47,859 nt of DNA. It comes from SLRI01 sp964528705. GTDB lineage: Bacteria; Pseudomonadota; Alphaproteobacteria; Geminicoccales; Geminicoccaceae. The stretch spans positions 1 to 47,859 of the forward strand of contig CAZGUW010000006.1 in the NCBI GenBank assembly GCA_964528705.1. The letters run 5' to 3'. Shown here in pieces: positions 42,929-47,859 of this stretch. A model generated the notes under the pieces. The model had not been told where the DNA came from. It did not search any database and saw nothing but the letters and a program-made list of their open reading frames with translations. A program made the translations under genes and the position numbers. How positions within the stretch are numbered: position 1 is the stretch's first letter; every line of letters begins with the position of its first letter.

Positions 42929-44151
42929 GGCTCGGCCGGGCCGCTGTCGTCGGCCGTTTCCTGCGATTGGGAGCCATCCGCCTGCGGCGGCGTGCCGTCG
43001 AGCACCGCCTCGACGGTCGCCATGGCCCGGTCAACCGTCGCCCGGCGCAGGCCGTAGAGCTTGCGCAGCTCGTCGAGCGTGTCCTCGAGCCGCCGTTCGA
43101 CCTTCTGGGCGCGCTCGGCGTAGCGGTTCCAGGCGAGGCGGAAGCCGCCGATGGCACGGCTGAGGTCCTGGCCGGCCCGGGCGAGGCGGGCCTCGCCCTC
43201 GGCCATGCGGAGGGCTGCGAGCAGGGCGTAGAGCGTGCTCGGGCCGACCAGCGCCACGCGCTGCCGGGCGGCGCTCTCGATGGCATCCGGCGCGAGGTCG
43301 AGGATGGCACCGAGGAGGGCGTCGGATGGCACGAAGAGGAGCGCGAAGTCGTGCGTGCCGAGCTCGGGCGCCGCGTAGCCGCGTGACGCCACGGCGGCGA
43401 CGTGGGTGCGGACGTCGCGCATGAACTGCGCCTCGAGCCGGGCCTGGGTCTCCTCGTCCGCGGCCTCGACGGCGCGGCGCCAGTTGTCGAGCGGGAACTT
43501 GACGTCCATCGCGAGCCGGCGGCCGTCGCCGAGGGCGAGGAGGAAGTCGGGGCGGCGCTCGGCGTCGAGTGCTGCCTGGCGGGTGTAGTGGATGCCCGGC
43601 GTCAGGCCCATCGCCTTCAGCACGTCCTCGGCGAGGCGCTCGCCGAGCTGGCCGCGCAGCTTCGCCCCGCTCAGGCTGCGGGCGAGGTGGCGGGTGGTGC
43701 GGCCGAGCTCGGCGGCGCTGTCGCCGGCGACCCGGAGCTGGGTGGCGAGCGCCTGGAACTTGCCGGTGCGGTCGCGCTCGAGCTCGCGGATCAGGCCCTG
43801 GGTGCGCTCGAGCTGGGTCAGCATGGTGGCGAGCCTTGCGGCGAGCTCGCCGCGTTCCGCCTCCAGCGTCTGGCCGAGGGCGCGGCGCTCGCCGGCGAGC
43901 TGGGTCTGGGCGAGGCGCAGCATATCGTCGCGGCTGCTGCCCGCCAGCTCGCGGCCGATGTCATGGAAGGCGAGCTTGACGCCGTCGAGCAGGGCGTCCG
44001 TCTCCGTCTCGTGGCGGCGTTGCGCTTCGGCCAGGACGCCCATCAGCCGCCGCGTCTGGCCGCGGCCGAGCAGGGCGGCGACGCCGATGCCGATGACGAG
44101 GCCCAAGAGGAAGGCCGCGAGCAGCCAGGGCCAGGAAGCTGGATCGATCAT
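42871..44151 (-). CDS. rmuC: DNA recombination protein RmuC
   Basis: A 426-residue protein of the RmuC family, which limits recombination at inverted repeats. It has an N-terminal membrane helix (about 9-29), a long coiled coil (about 40-150: TLEAERGELAARLATMLTQLERTQGLIRELERD), and a PD-(D/E)XK-like nuclease domain with AAL-DAERRPDFLLALGDGRRLAMDVKFPLDNW (about 190-222), where Asp and Lys (DFLL, DVK) fit the catalytic pattern. The C-terminal ~35 residues look disordered and overlap the converging anti-sigma-like gene by 58 bp. Confidence 0.9.
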   Translation of the reverse strand: MIDPASWPWLLAAFLLGLVIGIGVAALLGRGQTRRLMGVLAEAQRRHETETDALLDGVKLAFHDIGRELAGSSRDDMLRLAQTQLAGERRALGQTLEAERGELAARLATMLTQLERTQGLIRELERDRTGKFQALATQLRVAGDSAAELGRTTRHLARSLSGAKLRGQLGERLAEDVLKAMGLTPGIHYTRQAALDAERRPDFLLALGDGRRLAMDVKFPLDNWRRAVEAADEETQARLEAQFMRDVRTHVAAVASRGYAAPELGTHDFALLFVPSDALLGAILDLAPDAIESAARQRVALVGPSTLYALLAALRMAEGEARLARAGQDLSRAIGGFRLAWNRYAERAQKVERRLEDTLDELRKLYGLRRATVDRAMATVEAVLDGTPPQADGSQSQETADDSGPAEPQGAANSASFSGGRALTSE

Positions 44152-44248
44152 GAAGCCGTCGCCATGCCGTCATGGTAACCGTTGACATTTGCCGAGGCGA
44201 GCGGAACCAAGGCCGCCAGCCAGCTCTCAGATTGTCGGAGAAACGACG

Positions 44249-45325
44249 ATGCCCCGCCGTCTTTCGCCCTTCCCGGCCCCGATGCTCAACCGCCGCCGCG
44301 CCCTCCAGACAGGGCTCGCCGTGGCCGCCGTCGCCGGCGCCCTGCCGCGCGTGCCCTTCGCCCAGGGCGGCGAGGTCAACATCTACAACTGGGACACGTA
44401 TATTGGCCCCGACACGGTCGACGACTTCACCGCCGCGACCGGCATTCGCGTGCGCTACGACCTCTATGCCAGCAGCGACGAGATGTTCGGCAAGCTGCGC
44501 GACGGCAACCCGGGCTACGACGTGGTCTTCCCGTCGAACGACTTCGTCGAGCGGATGATCGTGGCCGAGATGCTGGAGCCGCTCGATCACGGCAAGCTCA
44601 GCAATTTCGGCAATCTGGCGCCGCGCTTCCAGGACCCGAGCTTCGACCCCGGCCGGCAGTTCAGCATTCCCTATTTCTGGGGGACCATGGGGATCGGCTA
44701 CCGCCAGAGCGTCGCCTCGCCGGACAGCTGGGCCGTGCTCATGGATTCGGACGAGTATGCGGGGCGGATCTCGCTGCTCAACGACAAGAACCTGATCCAG
44801 ATGGCGCTGCTCTATCTGGGCTACTCGCTCAATACGACGGACCAGGCGGAGCTCGATCAGGCCGTGGAGCTCCTGATCCGGGCCAAGCCCAATGTCCGGG
44901 CCTTCGCGCCGGACACGGGCCAGGACCTGCTGATCTCGGGCGAGGTCGACCTCGCCATGGAGTGGAACGGCGACATCCTGCAGGTGATGGAGGAGGACGA
45001 CGACCTCGCCTATGTCGTGCCGAAGGAGGGCGGGCTGCTCTGGGAGGACGACATGGCGATCCCGAAGGGCGGCCCGAACCCGGACGCGGCGCTCGAGTGG
45101 ATCAACTTCATCCTCGACGCCGAGGTCTTCGGCGCCATTGCCACCTATGTCCGCTATCCGAGCCCGAACGAGGCGGCCAAGGCCTACATCCCCGAGGAGG
45201 ATCTCGAGAATCCCTCCATGTACCCGCCGGACGCCGTGCTCGATAAGTGCGAGACCTCGATCTACAAGGGCGAGGAGGTGGAGAGCCTCTACGAGACGGC
45301 GCTGACCCGGGTGCTCGCCGCCTGA
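44249..45325 (+). CDS. Spermidine/putrescine-type ABC transporter substrate-binding protein
   Basis: Periplasmic PotD/PotF-like receptor, 358 residues. It carries a twin-arginine-like signal (LNRRRALQTGLAVAAVAGALPRVPFAQG, about residues 12-39), so it may be exported by the TatABC system encoded at 3.7-5.2 kb. The mature protein starts VNIYNWDTYIGPDTVDDF, typical of PotD, and has DVVFPSNDFVERMI, IPYFWGTMGIGYR and VDLAMEWNGDILQ. The polyamine-binding acidic and aromatic residues are in these segments. No permease or ATPase gene is next to it. It ends at a strong terminator. Confidence 0.9.
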   Translation: MPRRLSPFPAPMLNRRRALQTGLAVAAVAGALPRVPFAQGGEVNIYNWDTYIGPDTVDDFTAATGIRVRYDLYASSDEMFGKLRDGNPGYDVVFPSNDFVERMIVAEMLEPLDHGKLSNFGNLAPRFQDPSFDPGRQFSIPYFWGTMGIGYRQSVASPDSWAVLMDSDEYAGRISLLNDKNLIQMALLYLGYSLNTTDQAELDQAVELLIRAKPNVRAFAPDTGQDLLISGEVDLAMEWNGDILQVMEEDDDLAYVVPKEGGLLWEDDMAIPKGGPNPDAALEWINFILDAEVFGAIATYVRYPSPNEAAKAYIPEEDLENPSMYPPDAVLDKCETSIYKGEEVESLYETALTRVLAA

Positions 45326-45329
45326 GGCG

Positions 45330-45371
45330 GGTGCGCCCCCGGGCGCGGTCGGGGGTGCACCTTTTCCCTTT
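45330..45371 (+). terminator. Intrinsic terminator after the PotD-like gene
   Basis: GGTGCGCCCCC (45330-45340) pairs with GGGGGTGCACC (45351-45361), an 11-bp stem with one mismatch and a 10-base loop, followed by TTTTCCCTTT. It starts 5 bases after the stop. This is the clearest rho-independent terminator in the window. Confidence 0.8.
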
Positions 45372-45449
45372 CGCGAAGCCGCTGCCGGCGGCATATCTCC
45401 GGCGGGAGGCCGTGCTGAGGCGCGCGCCACGAGCACGGGAGAGGAATTC

Positions 45450-46415
45450 ATGACGTCAGCCGGCCAGCCTGCACGCTCCGACATCGAGATCGCGGTCATC
45501 GGCCCGCAGCGGCCGGCCCTGGTGGCCGCACTCGAGGCGCAGTTCAAGTGTCACCACGTCCATGCCGAGCCGGACCCGCTCGCTTATCTCGACGAGCACG
45601 GTGCCAGGTTCCGGGGTGCCGTCGGCAGCGGCATGGTGGGCCTGCAGCGCAAGCACATGGACCGCATGCCCAATGTCGAGATCTGCGCCATCAACGGCGT
45701 CGGCCTCGAGATGACCGACCTGGCGCTGGCCAAGGAGAAGGGCGTGGTCATCACCATCACGCCCGTCCTCTATGACGACGTGGCCGACCTCGCTTTGGCG
45801 CTGGGGCTCGCGGCCTGCCGGCGGATCGCCCATGGCGACCGGTTCGTGCGCAATGGCGACTGGCAGAAGGGGCGCCTCGTGCTGGGGCGGAAGCTGACGG
45901 GCATGAAGGCGGGGCTGATCGGCCTCGGCCGCATCGGCAGCGAGGTGGCGCGCCGCCTCGAGGGCTTCAAATGCGACATCGCCTATGTCGATCCCGTGGC
46001 ACGCGACGTGCCCTATCGCCGGGTCGAGGATGCCGTCACGCTCGCCAGCGAGAGCGATATTCTGTTCCTTTGCGCCGCCGGGGCGCAGAAGGGCACGGCA
46101 GCACCCATCATCAGCCGGCAGATCCTGGAGGCGCTGGGCCCGCGCGGCATCTTCGTCAACATCGCCCGGGGCTGGCTGGTCGACGAGCCGGCCATGGTGG
46201 AGCTCCTCGCCTCGGGCGGGCTCGGGGCCGCCGGGCTCGACGTCTTCGACGACGAGCCGAACGTGCCGGAGGCGCTGCTCGGCCTCGACAATGTCGTCCT
46301 CACCCCGCACATCGCGAGCTCGACCGAGGAGACCATGGGGGCGATGGGCGACACGGTGGTCGCCAACCTCGTCAGCTGGTTCGAGGGCAAGGGCGCGCTG
46401 ACGGCGGTGCCGTAA
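45450..46415 (+). CDS. D-isomer 2-hydroxyacid dehydrogenase
   Basis: NAD(P)-dependent reductase of 2-oxoacids such as glyoxylate or hydroxypyruvate, 321 residues. The Rossmann motif is GLIGLGRIGSEVARRL, with GLGRIG at 158-163. The catalytic triad is present: R240 (NIARGWLVDE), E269 (FDDEPNVPE) and H287 (LTPHIASSTEET). The substrate-binding loop INGVGLEMTDL and VLYDDVADLALALGLA match the GhrB/hydroxypyruvate reductase-like group. ATG 45450 has GGAGAGGAA just upstream. It is separated from the PotD-like gene by the terminator and so is independently expressed. Confidence 0.9.
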   Translation: MTSAGQPARSDIEIAVIGPQRPALVAALEAQFKCHHVHAEPDPLAYLDEHGARFRGAVGSGMVGLQRKHMDRMPNVEICAINGVGLEMTDLALAKEKGVVITITPVLYDDVADLALALGLAACRRIAHGDRFVRNGDWQKGRLVLGRKLTGMKAGLIGLGRIGSEVARRLEGFKCDIAYVDPVARDVPYRRVEDAVTLASESDILFLCAAGAQKGTAAPIISRQILEALGPRGIFVNIARGWLVDEPAMVELLASGGLGAAGLDVFDDEPNVPEALLGLDNVVLTPHIASSTEETMGAMGDTVVANLVSWFEGKGALTAVP

Positions 46416-46430
46416 GGCCGACGCGTTCTC

Positions 46431-47150
46431 TCAGCGCGGGTGCCAGGTGCTGGTGGCGTAGTCGAACCAAGCGCTGACCCGGCTGCCGTCATAGTGATAG
46501 CGGATGTGGCGCTCCTGGACCGGCGGCCGGACGGCCCTGGGACGGAAGGCGCCGAGGCAGGTGCCGGCGGCGTGGCGCACGCTCGGCCAGACGACGCCGT
46601 TGCTGCCGGCCTCGCGCAGGCGGCGGCCGAGGGCCTGGCCCGGAGCGTAGTCGTCAGGTGCCAGGACGGCCGCGCGCTGCGGATCGGCGAGGCTCGCGAT
46701 GTCGTGGAAGCGCTCGTCGACCCGGCCCACGACCACCCGCATGTCGATGTCGCGGACGGCGTCGCCGCTGTCTTGGGCGAAGCGCTCGAAATGGTGGATC
46801 GTCTCGGCGCGCGCGGTCGGGAAGTCGATGGCCGCGTAGTAGACGCCATAGCTGCCGTCGCTGAAGCGCGAGCCCTCGGGGTTGAGGTGGGTGAACGAGG
46901 CCATGACGTAGGTGTCGCCGGGGCCGGAGATGCGCTCCTCGGGTGCCACCAGGGCGATCTCCCCGGTTTCGTCCCGGACGCGCGGGTTGGTCAGCATCTC
47001 GGCCGCGATCAGGGCCTCCCAGACAGAAGGGTCGGCGTCGACCCGCTCGAAGAGGTCGATCGGCGGGTAGCGCGAGGCGATGATGCGGGTGGCATGGTCC
47101 CAGTGGACCCTGACGAGCGCCGGCTCAGGACCAGGGGGCGCGGGCGGCAT
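46431..47150 (-). CDS. RES-domain toxin
   Basis: A 239-residue RES-family protein, the toxin of type II RES/Xre systems, which degrades NAD+. The RES core is visible: VRVHWDHATRIIASRYPP at the start, ASFTHLNPEGSRFSDGSYGVYYAAIDFPTARAETIHHFERF (conserved Arg and Glu), and a C-terminal half ending VSAWFDYATSTWHPR. The start is ATG 47150, inside the antitoxin gene (26-bp overlap), the usual coupling for these pairs. The protein is longer than minimal RES toxins but within the family range. Confidence 0.85.
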   Translation of the reverse strand: MPPAPPGPEPALVRVHWDHATRIIASRYPPIDLFERVDADPSVWEALIAAEMLTNPRVRDETGEIALVAPEERISGPGDTYVMASFTHLNPEGSRFSDGSYGVYYAAIDFPTARAETIHHFERFAQDSGDAVRDIDMRVVVGRVDERFHDIASLADPQRAAVLAPDDYAPGQALGRRLREAGSNGVVWPSVRHAAGTCLGAFRPRAVRPPVQERHIRYHYDGSRVSAWFDYATSTWHPR

Positions 47151-47544
47151 CGAGATAGGCGCGGACGGCCGCGAGATCGGTGACGTCGCCGGCGGCCATG
47201 CGCTCCAGCGGCGTCTGCCCGCCGAAATGCCGGTTCGGCTGCCTGATCCACTGGTCGGCCTGCCGGCTGTCCGGATAGAGGATCTGCAGCGCCTTGAAGA
47301 TGCCGGCGACATAGCCGATGCGGCGCACGGTGTCGGCCGGCAGGCGCCCCGCCTTGCCGCCCTTCCAGGCATAGAAGGTGCGTTCGGCCGGATCGCCGAG
47401 GATGCGCCGCGCATCGGCGTTCTCGACGCGCCAGAGGCGCATCATGCCGAAGAAGCCGCGCATCAGGCCGGCCTGCAGCTTCGGGTCCTGGCCGAGCGCG
47501 TCGAGCCCGGCCGGTGCACCTGCACGAGGGGTGGCGAGGGTCAT
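47125..47544 (-). CDS. MbcA/ParS/Xre-family antitoxin (DUF2384)
   Basis: A 139-residue antitoxin preceding the RES toxin. The N-terminal helical region (LMRGFFGMMRLWRVENADARRILGDPAERTFYAWKGG) is the Xre-like DNA-binding part. The C-terminal DUF2384 segment WIRQPNRHFGGQTPLERMAAGDVTDLAAVRAYLDAARAPWS is diagnostic and would plug the toxin active site. I chose ATG 47544, with GGAGGAG six bases upstream. ATG 47559 lies before that ribosome-binding site and is less likely. It probably represses its own promoter through the palindrome at 47583-47608. Confidence 0.87.
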   Translation of the reverse strand: MTLATPRAGAPAGLDALGQDPKLQAGLMRGFFGMMRLWRVENADARRILGDPAERTFYAWKGGKAGRLPADTVRRIGYVAGIFKALQILYPDSRQADQWIRQPNRHFGGQTPLERMAAGDVTDLAAVRAYLDAARAPWS

Positions 47545-47582
47545 GGCGATCTCCTCCATGACACATCATATGCGATGCCGTC

Positions 47583-47608
47583 CTGCGTAAATCAACAAAT
47601 TCACGCAG
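47583..47608 (-). promoter_or_regulatory. Candidate operator and promoter region of the RES/Xre operon
   Basis: CTGCGTAAAT (47583-47592) and ATTCACGCAG (47599-47608) form a 26-bp inverted repeat with one mismatch per arm, ending 39 bases before the antitoxin start. On the minus strand, TTGATT inside it and a later TATGAT could be -35 and -10 (19-bp spacing, longer than ideal). Autorepression by the antitoxin at such a palindrome is the usual arrangement. Confidence 0.5.
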
Positions 47609-47629
47609 ATCGGCAGACGCGCCCCCCGC

Positions 47630-47859
47630 CTAGACGACCGGCGCCAGGATCGCCTCCGGGTCGGTGGTGAAGCCCGGGCTGGTCACCAGCGCCTCGACCG
47701 CGGCGGTGGCATAGCCGCCCTCGGTGAACTGGCCGCTCCGGGCGTCGAACACGCCGTCGTCGAACTGCAGGAGCTCGACCGAGGTGAGCGTGTCGCGGCC
47801 GTCCTCGCCGGTGAGGTCCTGGACGGTGCGCCAGGTGCCGAAGCCGAAGATGCTGTGGT
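47630..47859 (-). CDS. C-terminal end of a hemolysin-type calcium-binding (RTX-like) protein (partial)
   Basis: The minus strand reads ...HSIFGFGTWRTVQDLTGEDG, then GRDTLTSVELLQFDDGVFDA and ends in ILAPVV and TAG at 47630-47632. The phrase D-T-L-T-x-V-E-x-L-Q-F-D-D-G is common at the end of RTX repeat blocks and in cadherin or hemolysin-type surface proteins of Alphaproteobacteria. The N-terminal part lies beyond the window, so type and size are unknown. The gap to the antitoxin start is about 85 bp. Confidence 0.6.
   Translation of the reverse strand, partial: HSIFGFGTWRTVQDLTGEDGRDTLTSVELLQFDDGVFDARSGQFTEGGYATAAVEALVTSPGFTTDPEAILAPVV

Overview
The window is GC-rich chromosomal DNA with dense genes and short or overlapping gene junctions. 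Its gene orders are typical of Alphaproteobacteria: SPOR-nagZ-site-2 protease-scpA-scpB-tatA-tatB-tatC, rluD next to rpoH, and ispH-thrB-rnhA. A Rhodospirillales-like host is the best guess. No species can be named from the sequence alone.

Layout. 1-5.4 kb: end of a SPOR protein, nagZ, a site-2 protease, condensin accessory genes scpAB, the Tat translocase tatABC and a tRNA-Glu(CTC). 5.4-14.5 kb: housekeeping genes, namely an RNA m5U methyltransferase, a small membrane protein, rluD, rpoH, YqgE/AlgH, a peroxiredoxin, rnhA, thrB, ispH, a Bcr/CflA-type exporter and a MarR regulator. 14.6-17.5 kb: korAB, a 2-oxoacid:ferredoxin oxidoreductase. 17.6-34.1 kb: one long co-oriented catabolic and uptake block. 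It holds a molybdenum hydroxylase (FAD subunit plus a fused 2Fe-2S/Mo subunit), a 6-hydroxynicotinate reductase-like Fe-S protein, a UPF0280 protein, a PF06684 protein, a Rieske oxygenase, a complete Liv-type ABC importer with fused permeases, and hydantoinase/oxoprolinase subunits HyuA and HyuB. A single DUF29 gene lies antisense between hyuA and hyuB. I read the block as uptake and reductive or hydrolytic breakdown of an N-heterocyclic compound: hydroxylate the ring, reduce it, open the lactam with ATP. The substrate is not known.

34.1-37.6 kb holds a CPA1-type antiporter, an ABM-fold monooxygenase, two unrecognised exported proteins and a DUF1801 protein. 37.56-39.78 kb looks like an acquired accessory patch. 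It has a gene-free stretch with two precisely phased repeat systems (a mirror-symmetric set of GGTTCGTT motifs at 21-bp spacing, then five 19-bp palindromes at 31-32-bp spacing), an orphan BrnA-like antitoxin, an AT-rich unknown membrane protein and a second orphan antitoxin-like gene. 39.8-47.9 kb returns to GC-rich genes: an EF-G paralogue without the catalytic His, an anti-sigma-like zinc-finger membrane protein, rmuC, a polyamine-type binding protein, a 2-hydroxyacid dehydrogenase, a RES/Xre toxin-antitoxin pair with a candidate palindromic operator, and the C-terminal end of an RTX-like protein.

The most unusual signal is the phased palindrome array at 37780-37925. The most interesting pathway-level signal is the 17.6-34.1 kb cluster.
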